Source of the DNA: Psychroflexus lacisalsi
Lineage (GTDB): Bacteria > Bacteroidota > Bacteroidia > Flavobacteriales > Flavobacteriaceae
Assembly (NCBI RefSeq): GCF_020164495.1
Contig: NZ_JAIQYZ010000004.1
Location: forward strand, 1 to 64,000
Length of the DNA stretch: 64,000 nt
Direction of reading: 5' to 3'
Shown: positions 1 to 8,442 of the stretch, piece after piece
How the letters are laid out: the number at the start of each line of letters is the position of its first letter
Position numbering within the stretch: the stretch's first letter is position 1
The notes under the pieces: generated by a model
What the model was told of the DNA's origin: nothing
Database searches by the model: none
The model's input: only the letters and a program-made list of their open reading frames with translations
Position numbers and translations under genes: made by a program

Positions 1-630
1 GAGTCTAATTTTAAAAAAGAAATTCCTGAACAAATTCTTTATGGTAAATTTTTAAAAGCTGCGAAGAAAATTCTTCCGAATTATGATTTTAAGTTATTAG
101 CAGATATGAATGAATCTATCTATTATTCAAAAAAAGAATTAGATAATGATGCATACCCACAAGAATTTAAAGAAATGATTCTTAGAACAGCAAATTCTAA
201 TGGTATTTTTTATTCGGATGTATCTAATAATAAGTTTATTGAACAAAAGAATGCGTTTGGTAAACTTTATAAAATAATAAGTGATTTTGAAACTTTTGAC
301 TGGAAAATAATTAACGAATACAAGAAAATTTCAGGTTTTAAGTGTAAAAAAGCAACTTTAAATTATAATGTTGGGAACAAAAAAAATAATAATCAAAATA
401 GAGAAATTGTAGCTTGGTTTACTCCTGAAATCAACTATCCGTTTGGGCCTATTGGCTTTAGAGGTTTACCAGGTTTAATCTTGGAACTGAATGTAAATTG
501 GGATTATTCTTATAAATTCGAAATGTCTAAGATAGAATTTGTATATAATTTAGAAATTAATGCGCCAGTGGAAGGTGAAACTATTAAACTTCAAGATTAT
601 GAAAAATTAAATAGAAGCGCAGTAAATTAA
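1..630 (+). CDS. GLPGLI family secreted protein, 5' end outside window
   Basis: The reading frame is open from base 1, so the signal peptide lies outside the window. The first ATG at 106 is internal, because codons 1-105 align with residues 26-60 of the next paralogue (1087-1797). The family hallmarks are visible: a Gly-Phe-Lys-Cys-Lys-Lys-Ala segment, an AWFTPEINYPFGP segment and the signature GLPGLI. Members are secreted or periplasmic proteins of unknown biochemical function found in Bacteroidota, often in paralogous sets beside TonB receptors. The C-terminus is altered by a 20 bp tandem duplication (604-643) that brings the stop forward by three codons. Family call is firm; function unknown. 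Confidence 0.9.
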   Translation, partial: ESNFKKEIPEQILYGKFLKAAKKILPNYDFKLLADMNESIYYSKKELDNDAYPQEFKEMILRTANSNGIFYSDVSNNKFIEQKNAFGKLYKIISDFETFDWKIINEYKKISGFKCKKATLNYNVGNKKNNNQNREIVAWFTPEINYPFGPIGFRGLPGLILELNVNWDYSYKFEMSKIEFVYNLEINAPVEGETIKLQDYEKLNRSAVN

Positions 631-643
631 ATAGAAGCGCAGT
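604..643 (+). repeat. 20 bp perfect tandem duplication over a stop codon
   Basis: The 20-base unit AAATTAAATAGAAGCGCAGT occurs twice in a row (604-623 and 624-643). Because 20 is not a multiple of three, the duplication changes the reading of the C-terminus of the upstream GLPGLI gene. Without it the protein would end ...RSAVFQK; with it the protein ends ...RSAVN. Confidence 0.9.
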
Positions 644-657
644 ATTTCAAAAATGAA

Positions 658-905
658 AGTGTTCTTTTAGATTTTAAAAAAGGAAGCGCCTTTCGGGATG
701 AAAAGCACTCCACAGATTTAAGACATGAAAATTCATATCTCGCATGCAAAGCAATAATACGGATTTTTCATGATGATGTGTGCTGCTTTTATGCTGAGAG
801 TCGATTTATAACAATCGAATTTTTACAACATTTATTAAAAACAAATATCATGAAAAAAGTATTTTCAATTATCGCTTTAGGAACGATGACTTTAAGTTTA
901 AGTAG
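658..905 (+). repeat. Duplicated leader, copy 1, with conserved hairpins
   Basis: This ~250 bp stretch is closely similar to 2350-2597. Both lie directly upstream of, and run into, a small secreted peptide gene. Two structures are shared. The first is a stem of ten pairs around a GGGAT loop (685-694 with 700-709; two mismatches in this copy, perfect in copy 2). The second is an inverted repeat TCGATT/AATCGA (801-806 with 813-818) that stays intact although its loop differs between copies. The position suggests a 5' untranslated leader with regulatory RNA structure, but it could also be DNA operators. Confidence 0.75.
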
Positions 906-1080
906 TTTTACACACTCTAGGAGTCTTGAATTTAGAGACTGTGCTGCTGAAGCATGGAATGCAGGGACAGATGCTCAAAATTTAGGATTTGATGAAGGTA
1001 CCGTTTATGACGTTACAGATTTTGTTTATGATGCTTGTATTAACGGAAGAGATTATTCTCTCTTAATGCTTGCTAGATAG
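850..1080 (+). CDS. Small secreted peptide with two Cys (76 aa)
   Basis: I chose ATG 850 because it begins a clean signal peptide (MKK, then a hydrophobic stretch to about residue 20); the frame is open further upstream to 778 but that part is leader. The mature part is acidic and contains Cys31 and Cys63, spaced 32 residues apart. The gene ends 6 bases before a GLPGLI gene, so the two are probably co-translated. A frameshifted relative sits at 2540, and functionally analogous small Cys peptides precede GLPGLI genes at 13842 and 21458. I do not recognise a named family. A secreted signal, a toxin or a substrate of the neighbouring GLPGLI/TonB proteins are all possible. Confidence 0.75.
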   Translation: MKKVFSIIALGTMTLSLSSFTHSRSLEFRDCAAEAWNAGTDAQNLGFDEGTVYDVTDFVYDACINGRDYSLLMLAR

Positions 1081-1086
1081 CGTATA

Positions 1087-1797
1087 ATGAAAATTATATT
1101 TATTTTACTTTTTTCACTTCAATGTTTTGCACAGGAAAACATTGAAGTGATTTATAAGTATCAATCGAATTTCAAGAAAGAAATTCCGGGCAATTTAATG
1201 GGAGAAATTTTGTCAAAATCTAAACGTCAGCTTCCTAAGCTTGATTTCATTTTAAAAGCTACACCTAATGAGTCATTATATAAATTAGAAGAAAAGGTAT
1301 CTAATGATGGCCAATCTCAACGAATTTTAATAATGATGTTAAGTTTAGCAAATTCTAAAGGTGTGTTTTTTTCTGATGTTAAACAAAACATCTTTATAGA
1401 ACAGACAAATGCTTTTGGTAAACTTTATAAAATCATTAGTGATTTTCATCAGTTACAATGGAATATTTCTAATGAAAAAAAATCAATATCTGGCTACCAA
1501 TGCCGAAAGGCAACTTTAGAATTTAATGTCGGTAATGAAAATAACAAAGCTCAAAATAGAGAAATCATTGCTTGGTTTGCCACAGATTTAAATTATCCAT
1601 TTGGTCCACTTGGATATCGTGGACTTCCCGGTTTGATTATTGAATTAAATGTTAACTGGGATTATGGTTATATTCTAAAAGCTGAAAAAATTAAAGTTTT
1701 GGATAATCTTTTACAAATTGAAGAGCCACAGGAAGGTGAAATAATAAGTGAAACAAATTTTAAAAAACTAAGTAGAAACTCAGAGTTCAATAATTGA
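1087..1797 (+). CDS. GLPGLI family secreted protein (236 aa)
   Basis: Signal peptide residues 1-16 (ends CFAQ). The family core is complete: ISGYQCRKA with Cys139, AWF at 162-164 and GLPGLI at 179-184. Length is typical. The product should be exported to the periplasm or outer-membrane space; biochemical role unknown. It is the closest paralogue of the gene at 1-630 and follows the small Cys peptide gene by 6 bases. A TonB receptor gene fragment lies downstream, which mirrors the order peptide, GLPGLI, receptor seen elsewhere in the window. Confidence 0.92.
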   Translation: MKIIFILLFSLQCFAQENIEVIYKYQSNFKKEIPGNLMGEILSKSKRQLPKLDFILKATPNESLYKLEEKVSNDGQSQRILIMMLSLANSKGVFFSDVKQNIFIEQTNAFGKLYKIISDFHQLQWNISNEKKSISGYQCRKATLEFNVGNENNKAQNREIIAWFATDLNYPFGPLGYRGLPGLIIELNVNWDYGYILKAEKIKVLDNLLQIEEPQEGEIISETNFKKLSRNSEFNN

Positions 1798-1895
1798 AAT
1801 TAATTTCAATTTATTTGAGCTTGATGAGTTAAATATTAAGATTGATTAGAAAATTTTAAGACTTTTATTCATAAGATTCTATTTGTTATCTATTT

Positions 1896-2168
1896 ATGCC
1901 AAAACTTTTTCCTTCATTACTCATCTTTATACTATTCATAGGTGTAACATCTGCCCAATCCATCCAACTCGACGGCTTTATTACCGATAGTCTTCAAAAT
2001 CCCCTAGTCAATACCAACGTGATTGCTACGCCATTACAAGAAGTTAATGCACAGATTAAATTTAGCATTAGCAGTTCCAAGGGAGAATATAGGCTTAAGC
2101 TGGAAAGCAATCTGCCCTATCTTATAAAAGTGAGGTACTTAAGGATGCGAAAAAAAGAAATCCAGTGA
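1896..2168 (+). pseudogene. Truncated TonB-dependent receptor, N-terminal fragment
   Basis: This 90-codon frame encodes a signal peptide and most of a carboxypeptidase-like regulatory beta-sandwich domain. It is almost identical to residues 18-80 of the intact receptor at 5709, then diverges after about 2130 and stops; no plug or barrel follows. It is best read as the remains of a receptor gene lost by deletion or recombination between repeated loci. A functional short secreted domain is possible but less likely. Confidence 0.8.
1949..2130 (+). repeat. Receptor 5'-end repeat, copy 1
   Basis: About 180 bp nearly identical to 5763-5944 (start of the intact receptor gene), beginning at TCTGCCCAATCCATC. 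Two long direct repeats about 3.8 kb apart could recombine and delete or exchange the four GLPGLI genes between them. Confidence 0.85.
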
Positions 2169-2240
2169 ACATTTCAATTAAGTTCATTATTATTGCCTTT
2201 TATGGAATTATGAATAAAACTTCATAAATAGTGTGATTCG

Positions 2241-2257
2241 TTACGGTTAAACCGTAA
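2241..2257. promoter_or_regulatory. 17 bp perfect palindrome, operator candidate
   Basis: TTACGGTT-A-AACCGTAA reads identically on both strands. It lies about 100 bp upstream of leader copy 2 and 50 bp upstream of a T13 tract. Its size and symmetry fit a dimeric repressor or activator site; no regulator is identified. Confidence 0.4.
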
Positions 2258-2304
2258 ATATTGCTATTAATTAAAATATTAACAATTGTATTTTTACAAA
2301 ACCG

Positions 2305-2317
2305 TTTTTTTTTTTTT
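2305..2317 (+). repeat. T13 homopolymer tract upstream of second peptide locus
   Basis: Thirteen consecutive T residues in the intergenic region before leader copy 2. Tracts of this length are prone to slippage. If it sits in a promoter spacer it could alter expression of the 2540-5685 genes. Confidence 0.8.
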
Positions 2318-2349
2318 AGGTTTATAGCAAATAATAAAAACTATGATAG

Positions 2350-2597
2350 AGTTCTTCTAATTAGAAAAAAAAGGAAGCGCTTTTCGGGATGAAAAGCGCT
2401 CCACAGATTTAAGACATGAAAATGCATATCTCGCATGCGAAGCAATGATACGGATTTTTCATGAAGATGATTACAGCCTTTGAGCTGAGAGTCGATTTAT
2501 GACAATCGAATTTTTACAACATTTATTAAAATAAATATCATGAAAAAGTTTTTTCAATTATCGCTTTAGGAGCGATGACCTTAAGTTTAAGTAGTTT
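2350..2597 (+). repeat. Duplicated leader, copy 2, with perfect hairpin
   Basis: Counterpart of 658-905. The first stem is perfect here: AGCGCTTTTC (2376-2385), loop GGGAT, GAAAAGCGCT (2391-2400). The second inverted repeat TCGATT/AATCGA is at 2492-2497 and 2504-2509. The copy continues into the signal-peptide codons of the frameshifted peptide gene at 2540. Confidence 0.75.
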
Positions 2598-2733
2598 TAC
2601 GAATCAATCAGAAATTTTAGAATATAATTCTTGCCTAGATGAAGCAATAGCCTATGGTGAATTTATGGATGGTTATAATGGCATAACTGCTGGTGGGCAT
2701 GCATTTGATTATGCTAGAACATTTTGTAATTAA
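2540..2733 (+). pseudogene. Small two-Cys peptide gene, frameshifted at an A5 run
   Basis: ATG 2540 is followed by A5, where the homologous gene at 850 has A6. The frame therefore hits TAG after nine codons. In the restored frame the gene reads through a signal peptide (ALGAMTLSLSSFT) to a mature part with two Cys about 30 residues apart, and stops at 2731-2733. That stop overlaps the ATG of the next GLPGLI gene (TAATG), which would couple their translation. It may be a dead gene, a slippage-controlled gene or a homopolymer sequencing error. Confidence 0.7.
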
Positions 2734-3443
2734 TGTTTAAGTTTATTTCAACCAATAAGACTGTCCTTAATGGGATGGTCTTATTTATATCACTTCAAAT
2801 CTATTCACAATATGGTAATGTTACATATACTAACGAAGCTTCATTATCATTTTACTTTAAAACAATGAAAGAAAATGATCCTTCGAAGTTCCAAAAGTTT
2901 GAACAAATGGCTGAATATGAAAAAGAAATGATGGGTCAAATTGATTACATATTAAAATTTACCTATGAAAAATCTATTTTCAAGCCTTCTATTCAAGGGG
3001 ATGAAAACAAACAACTGTTAAAAACGAAACAAACTGAAGGCATCTTTTATAATGGACCCCAATCGAATTATTTTTATACAAACAGACGCTTTAAAGACTA
3101 TAATGTTCAATTAGATCCCATTAAATGGGAATTAACAAGTGAATCCAAAGAAATTTTAGGTTACACGTGTCATAGGGCTCTTGGAGCGAAAGTTTATAAT
3201 GATTCTATAACATCAGACCAAACAATTGAAGCTTGGTATACAAGAGATATCAATGTGACTCACGGTCCTAAAGGAATAAATGGTTTGCCAGGTTTAATAC
3301 TCGAAGCTCACCAAGGTGGTTATCATTTTTATGCTGAAGAAATCGATTTAGATTCAAAACAAGTTATTTCTAAACCAAAAAAAGGGGAAGAAATTAATGA
3401 AGCAGAATATTATAAATTAATGCGTAGTGCAGTTAAAAACTGA
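2733..3443 (+). CDS. GLPGLI family secreted protein (236 aa)
   Basis: The start ATG overlaps the stop of the preceding peptide frame. Hydrophobic signal sequence to about residue 25 (ends QIYSQ). Family core present: ILGYTCHRA with its Cys, EAWYTRDINVTHGP, GLPGLILEA near the C-terminus, and a conserved tail KLMRSAVKN. First of four consecutive GLPGLI genes that lead into an intact TonB receptor. The next gene starts 5 bases downstream, so they form one operon. Confidence 0.92.
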   Translation: MFKFISTNKTVLNGMVLFISLQIYSQYGNVTYTNEASLSFYFKTMKENDPSKFQKFEQMAEYEKEMMGQIDYILKFTYEKSIFKPSIQGDENKQLLKTKQTEGIFYNGPQSNYFYTNRRFKDYNVQLDPIKWELTSESKEILGYTCHRALGAKVYNDSITSDQTIEAWYTRDINVTHGPKGINGLPGLILEAHQGGYHFYAEEIDLDSKQVISKPKKGEEINEAEYYKLMRSAVKN

Positions 3444-3448
3444 TTATT

Positions 3449-4192
3449 ATGAAAAAACTAATTCCAATTATTATTGTGTCCATTTTATGTTTTCAAATCA
3501 CTTATGCTCAAAGTGGTGAGATTACCTATAAAAATGAGCCTATGCCTCCAGAAGGTCTTGAGGAAATGAAAAAGACAGACCCCCAAAAGTATAAGCGATA
3601 CTCCTTTATGATTAATAAAATCAAAGCAAGGACAAAACGCTTAAGGTATACCTTGGAATTTAATAATAGTCAATCCGTATTTAATACCAATCCAAGTATG
3701 ACTAAAGAAGATAATCCTATGGCAGGAATGTCTACGTCAAAAAGAGAGCATTATTATCATTTGGCTTCCAGTGAGCGTTATGTAAAAAGCGATGTTGGTG
3801 GTAAAGAAATGTTAGTAAATAAAGCACCCATTGATTGGATAATTTCTAAAGAAACTAAAGTTATAAACGGCTACTCAAGTAGAAAAGCAGAGGCAACCCA
3901 GATGTTTTATAGCGTTGACCGAGAATCTGGAAAACTAAAAACCAAAGAACAGCATATTACAGCCTGGTTCACTACTGAAATACCTTTTTCTTTTGGTCCA
4001 GAGAATTATGGCGGTCTGCCAGGATTAGTTTTGGAGTTGAGTACACAGGGCAAGAATTATACGGTTGAAAGCATAAAATTGAAGGAGAATAAAAACAAGA
4101 CTATAGATTTTCCAGATCTAGATAAGGCTATATCAGAACAAGAAGCTGCCCAACAAATGAATAAAGCAATGTCCAATATGTTTGGCGGGTAA
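3449..4192 (+). CDS. GLPGLI family secreted protein lacking the core Cys (247 aa)
   Basis: Signal peptide to about residue 20 (ends TYAQ). The family core reads INGYSSRKA, with Ser where most paralogues have Cys, then AWFTTEIPFSFGP and GLPGLVLEL. The N-terminal part carries an extra basic/proline-rich segment. The C-terminus is Gln/Met-rich. It lies in the four-gene GLPGLI run; spacing to the next gene is 22 bases. The missing Cys may mean a diverged role. Confidence 0.9.
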   Translation: MKKLIPIIIVSILCFQITYAQSGEITYKNEPMPPEGLEEMKKTDPQKYKRYSFMINKIKARTKRLRYTLEFNNSQSVFNTNPSMTKEDNPMAGMSTSKREHYYHLASSERYVKSDVGGKEMLVNKAPIDWIISKETKVINGYSSRKAEATQMFYSVDRESGKLKTKEQHITAWFTTEIPFSFGPENYGGLPGLVLELSTQGKNYTVESIKLKENKNKTIDFPDLDKAISEQEAAQQMNKAMSNMFGG

Positions 4193-4214
4193 GTTGATTT
4201 AAAAAAAATAGACA

Positions 4215-4895
4215 ATGAAGTATTTGCTGATAATTCTATTCACAAGTTTTAGTACAAAAGCTCAAACTTCTGGCTACATCGAATTTAAATCTAAAATTGT
4301 TTCTCAAGTGATTGATACAGCTAAAACCAAAAATGATAATGTTAAGCAAATGATGTTGAATACTGTTTATAAAATGAAAAAACAAATGCCTTATGCAACT
4401 TATGAGTTAATATTCAATGATAACAAATCAGTATTTAAAATAAAGAAGAAAATGTCTGTAGATAATACTATTGACTATAAAGATGTTGCAGGCTTTTCAG
4501 ATGCTGACGGGGAATTTTTTACAGAGAGCACTAAAGAATTGAGACTAAGAAAAATAAAGGCATGGAATAATGACTATATAATCAGGTCTAGTTTTTCTCA
4601 ATGGGAATTAAAAAACCAAGAAAAAAAGATATTAGGTTATCGATGTTTTAAAGCCGTTAGTAAAAAGGAACTGGATAATGGAGATAGTATTGAAGTTATA
4701 GCATGGTTTGCGAAAGATTTACCTTTCAATTTTGGACCAAAAGAGTTTGTTGGTCTTCCTGGACTTATTTTAGAAATTGAGGAACGTGGAATAAAATTTT
4801 ATGCAACAAAAGTGAATTTAAGTAACAAAAATTATAACATTAAATTACCTGAAGTTAATAAAAGTATATCTAAAAAGGAGTTTTTAAGTCAATAG
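4215..4895 (+). CDS. GLPGLI family secreted protein (226 aa)
   Basis: Signal peptide to about residue 17 (ends STKAQ). Core ILGYRCFKA retains the Cys; AWFAKDLPFNFGP and GLPGLILEI follow. Third of the four-gene run; a 76-base gap precedes the next gene and may contain a weak internal promoter. Function unknown beyond the family call. Confidence 0.9.
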   Translation: MKYLLIILFTSFSTKAQTSGYIEFKSKIVSQVIDTAKTKNDNVKQMMLNTVYKMKKQMPYATYELIFNDNKSVFKIKKKMSVDNTIDYKDVAGFSDADGEFFTESTKELRLRKIKAWNNDYIIRSSFSQWELKNQEKKILGYRCFKAVSKKELDNGDSIEVIAWFAKDLPFNFGPKEFVGLPGLILEIEERGIKFYATKVNLSNKNYNIKLPEVNKSISKKEFLSQ

Positions 4896-4971
4896 CCTTA
4901 TCGATAACTTTTTTTTAAGTGAATCATTATAAAACTAACAGTTTAGTTATATTTGTTCTCAATTCAATATT

Positions 4972-5685
4972 ATGTTTTATAAATATTTTCTTCTATCACT
5001 TCTGGTTTATAATCTTTCTATTGCTCAGCAAACTTACATTTATAAAGCTTCTGCTAATATTGATTACAAATCAATCAAAATTGGTGATGTAAAAGAATTG
5101 ATGAGGAATGTTGAAAATGAACTTATAAAATTTAAATTTAAACTTATCGTAAATGGTAATGAATCTTTTTTTGAAAAATCAGAGAATCTTGTAAATGAAT
5201 CAAAGAATATACAAGTTGTAAGTATTGCTAAAGCCATGAGTTATGCAAATGACAACTGGTTTTACGATTCTGAAAAATCTTATTTGCAATTGGATACTAA
5301 GTTTATGAATAAAGCTTTCTCTGTAAAATTTGATGAATTACCTAATTGGGAAATTAAAAATGAAAAGAAAACTATAGGTGGTTACGAAGTTATAAAAGCT
5401 GTAACTACACGAAAATTTATTGGGTCTAAGGGTGTAAAAGAAAAGGAAATTGAAGCTTGGTTTTGTCCAGATATTTCTATTTCACATGGGCCAATGGGTG
5501 CTGTTGGTTTACCTGGTCTGGTTATACAACTAAGACTTCAAAATACAATTTATACTTTAGAACAAATTAAAGATGAAACTATAAAAATCGAAGAGCCTAA
5601 GTCTGATGAAGCCCTTTCTTCCGAACAGTTTTATTTAGTTATCGATCGTAAAGTTGGTAACTTTAGAGAATCTATTAATAATTAA
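4972..5685 (+). CDS. GLPGLI family secreted protein lacking the core Cys (237 aa)
   Basis: Signal peptide to about residue 18 (ends SIAQ). Core reads IGGYEVIKA, so the Cys position is Val, followed by EAWFCPDISISHGP and GLPGLVIQL. A different Cys lies in the AWFC segment, so a thiol has moved rather than vanished. Last GLPGLI gene before the intact receptor, 23 bases upstream of it, which argues for co-transcription with the receptor. Confidence 0.9.
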   Translation: MFYKYFLLSLLVYNLSIAQQTYIYKASANIDYKSIKIGDVKELMRNVENELIKFKFKLIVNGNESFFEKSENLVNESKNIQVVSIAKAMSYANDNWFYDSEKSYLQLDTKFMNKAFSVKFDELPNWEIKNEKKTIGGYEVIKAVTTRKFIGSKGVKEKEIEAWFCPDISISHGPMGAVGLPGLVIQLRLQNTIYTLEQIKDETIKIEEPKSDEALSSEQFYLVIDRKVGNFRESINN

Positions 5686-5708
5686 TTTAAAAAAATCTTC
5701 AAGCTTTT

Positions 5709-8390
5709 ATGACAAAATTGCTAGCGACACTTTCCATCCTCTTATTTACAATAGCCCTTTCATCTGCCCAATCCATCCAACTCGACGGCTTTATTACCGA
5801 TAGTCTTCAAAATCCCCTAGTCAATACCAACGTGATCGCTACGCCATTACTAGAAACTAATGCACAGATTAAATTTAGCATTAGCAGTTCCAAAGGAGAA
5901 TATAGGCTGAAGCTGGAAAGCAACCAGTCTTATCTTATAGAAGTAACGCATCTGGGGTTTAAGAAAATCATGGATACACTTCAACTTTCTCAAGACCTTA
6001 CCAAGGACTATATCATGGTGGAATCTACTGAAAGTCTTGAAGAAATCCTTATTGAGCAACAAATGGCGGTGATTGTAAAAGAAGATACCATTACTTACAG
6101 GACCAACCAGTTTAAAACAGGCGAGGAAAGAAAGCTAAGAGATGTACTTAAAAAACTGCCGGGCTTGGAAGTAGATCGGGAAGGTAATGTGACTGTTAAC
6201 GGTAAGGAAGTGACAAAACTTATGGTAGATGGTAAAGCCTTCTTTACGGGAGATGAAAAACTGGGGGTAAACAACATTCCCGCCGATGCCGTAGATGAGG
6301 TAGAAGCACTGGATAATTATAGCGAAGTCGCTTTTCTTAAAGGTTTGGAAGAAAGCGATAAGATGGCGTTAAACATCAAACTGAAAGATGGGAAAAAGAA
6401 ATTTATCTTTGGCGATATAGAAACTGGCGCAGGAGTAGAAGATCGGTATTTGGTGCATCCTAAATTGTTTTATTACAGTCCCAAGACGGCTGTAAATGCC
6501 ATTGGGGATTTTAATAACACTGGCCAAAAGTCATTTACCATTCAGGATTACTTAGATTTTGAAGGCGGTATGGCCTTAGCCTTGGAAGATCAAGGGGCCT
6601 ATTCTAGATTATATTCGGATGATTTTTCACAGTTCTTAAGACAAGATGATTTCGTTTTCAATAAAAACGATTTTGGCGCGGCGAGTCTTTCTCAAGAGCT
6701 TGGAGGTAACTTCAGTTTGGATGCGTATAGCATTTTTAATAAAAGTAAACTGAGAACCCAAACGCTTGAAGATTTTACTTACCAAACGACAGAAGCTCCG
6801 GATGAATCCCGTGAGCAATCCAATCAAAATGACTTGCTTTTTAGCATTAGTAAGATCAAGTTGAGGTACGACAATAACGATGATACCGACTTGCGGGCCA
6901 ACACCAATTTTAAATACAACACGGCGGAGGCGCAATCTCTTCTTAATTCTGAAGTAGGCAACACGAACCGATTTGTCAATACAAACACCCAACCCGAGAA
7001 TTTTGAATTCCTCCAAACTTTTAATCTCAATAAGCAGTTTTCATATAAACATACCTTAAAGCTCGAAGCTAAAATAAAAAGTGAAGACCAAACGACAGAC
7101 AGGCTTTGGGATTTCAATCAGCCCTTGTTTACTGAGTTAATTCCATTGGTAGATGAAGGAGATGAGTTCAGGTTAAATCAGCTTAACCAGAAGCAATTTA
7201 CCAATTTGAGCCTTAATGCTAAGCATTATTGGGTGCTAGCCGATTTTCATCACATCTATCCTGTGGCAGGTGTGGATTACTTTACCTTCAACTTGAATAC
7301 GCTGGACGAGCAAATCTTAAACGATGGTAGCACCACTAGTTTTGAGTCAGCAGGATTTAATAATCGGATGGATTTTGAGCTCTTTAATGCGTCGCTAGGG
7401 TTTCAGTATAAAACTCAAATTGGAGAATTGGTTTTAAGGCCAGGTTTGGTCGTCAAGAATTTCAACTGGAATGTATCACAGTTTGGTGATGAATTGGTCA
7501 ATGACCAAACCGCTGTTTTACTTCCCGAGTTTTACGCGGAGTACGAATTCAAAACCTCTGAAAAACTAAGGTTTAATTATAACCGGTATACCAACTTTGG
7601 AAATTCTTCAAATTATGCCAACAGATTGAGCCTGCAAAGTTTTAATCAGATTAGACGAGGAAACGAGAATTTACAAAATCAAATTTACCAAACGGCGAGT
7701 TTACTTTATAGTCAGTTTAATATGTTCAAGGGTTTGTTTTATAATGCTAGATTGTCTTATACGCATCGAGAAAGCAGCATTAGAAATCAGACTCAGATTG
7801 AAGGTATCGACCAAATAAGCACCAGTATTTTTACAGATTTACCTGAAAATACCTATAACTTTAATGGAACTATCAATAAACGTATTCCTAATTATACGTT
7901 TACTCTAGGAGGCAATGCAAGCCTATCGGACTACTCCAGGATCATCAACGATGAGGTGTTGGATTATGAAAGTATTAATTTTGGCTATAATGCAAAAATA
8001 ACCACACGTTATGACGATTGGCCAAATCTGGAAACGGGCGTGAGGCAAAGTTTTTCCAGACTCAACTCAGATGCCATCGACAACAAGTTTACCACTTTGT
8101 CTCCCTTTGCCTATTTGGAATATGATTGGGAAGATTTTATTTTTAAGTTCAATTACGATTACAATTATTTTGAAAATCAAACCACAGGAGACGTCAATAG
8201 ATTTGAACTGGCAGATGCTTCTTTATTCTACGGAAAAGAAGATTCAGCTTTGGGGTTTGAGTTAAGCGCTACCAACTTGTTTGACATCAACTTTAAACGT
8301 CAAAACACAGTCAGTGAATTTATCGTCTCAGACCAGCGGATTTTTGTACAGCCTCGGATTGTGATGTTTAAGGTGATTTATAAGCTGTAA
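5709..8390 (+). CDS. TonB-dependent receptor-like outer-membrane protein (893 aa)
   Basis: Signal peptide residues 1-21. Residues about 22-105 form a carboxypeptidase-like regulatory domain (GFITDSLQNPLVNTNV...). A plug-like region follows with DTITY, LRDVLKKLPGLEVD and NIPADAVDEVEALDNY, then a long beta-barrel ending VMFKVIYKL. This architecture is typical of the receptor type found beside GLPGLI genes. The substrate is unknown; import or surface display of the neighbouring small peptides or of a complex with GLPGLI proteins is inference. It is the only receptor of this type in the window without a frameshift. Confidence 0.9.
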   Translation: MTKLLATLSILLFTIALSSAQSIQLDGFITDSLQNPLVNTNVIATPLLETNAQIKFSISSSKGEYRLKLESNQSYLIEVTHLGFKKIMDTLQLSQDLTKDYIMVESTESLEEILIEQQMAVIVKEDTITYRTNQFKTGEERKLRDVLKKLPGLEVDREGNVTVNGKEVTKLMVDGKAFFTGDEKLGVNNIPADAVDEVEALDNYSEVAFLKGLEESDKMALNIKLKDGKKKFIFGDIETGAGVEDRYLVHPKLFYYSPKTAVNAIGDFNNTGQKSFTIQDYLDFEGGMALALEDQGAYSRLYSDDFSQFLRQDDFVFNKNDFGAASLSQELGGNFSLDAYSIFNKSKLRTQTLEDFTYQTTEAPDESREQSNQNDLLFSISKIKLRYDNNDDTDLRANTNFKYNTAEAQSLLNSEVGNTNRFVNTNTQPENFEFLQTFNLNKQFSYKHTLKLEAKIKSEDQTTDRLWDFNQPLFTELIPLVDEGDEFRLNQLNQKQFTNLSLNAKHYWVLADFHHIYPVAGVDYFTFNLNTLDEQILNDGSTTSFESAGFNNRMDFELFNASLGFQYKTQIGELVLRPGLVVKNFNWNVSQFGDELVNDQTAVLLPEFYAEYEFKTSEKLRFNYNRYTNFGNSSNYANRLSLQSFNQIRRGNENLQNQIYQTASLLYSQFNMFKGLFYNARLSYTHRESSIRNQTQIEGIDQISTSIFTDLPENTYNFNGTINKRIPNYTFTLGGNASLSDYSRIINDEVLDYESINFGYNAKITTRYDDWPNLETGVRQSFSRLNSDAIDNKFTTLSPFAYLEYDWEDFIFKFNYDYNYFENQTTGDVNRFELADASLFYGKEDSALGFELSATNLFDINFKRQNTVSEFIVSDQRIFVQPRIVMFKVIYKL
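5763..5944 (+). repeat. Receptor 5'-end repeat, copy 2
   Basis: Near-identical to 1949-2130. It is the functional copy, lying at codons 18-79 of the intact receptor. Confidence 0.85.
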
Positions 8391-8442
8391 TTGATTTAAA
8401 CCCGAATTGATTTATGAATTCCACAGAACGAAATGAGATGAT

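Noticed and set aside
778..849. Upstream in-frame extension of the first small peptide gene
   Set aside because: It belongs to the duplicated leader and would put 24 residues before a perfect signal peptide; the homologous leader at 2350 does not encode it.
5850..7117. Long open frames on the - strand inside the intact TonB receptor
   Set aside because: They are shadows of the receptor gene, with no start context or family features.
5709..8390. SusC-type glycan importer of a polysaccharide utilisation locus
   Set aside because: There is no SusD partner or glycoside hydrolase nearby, and the receptor type and neighbours are those of GLPGLI loci.
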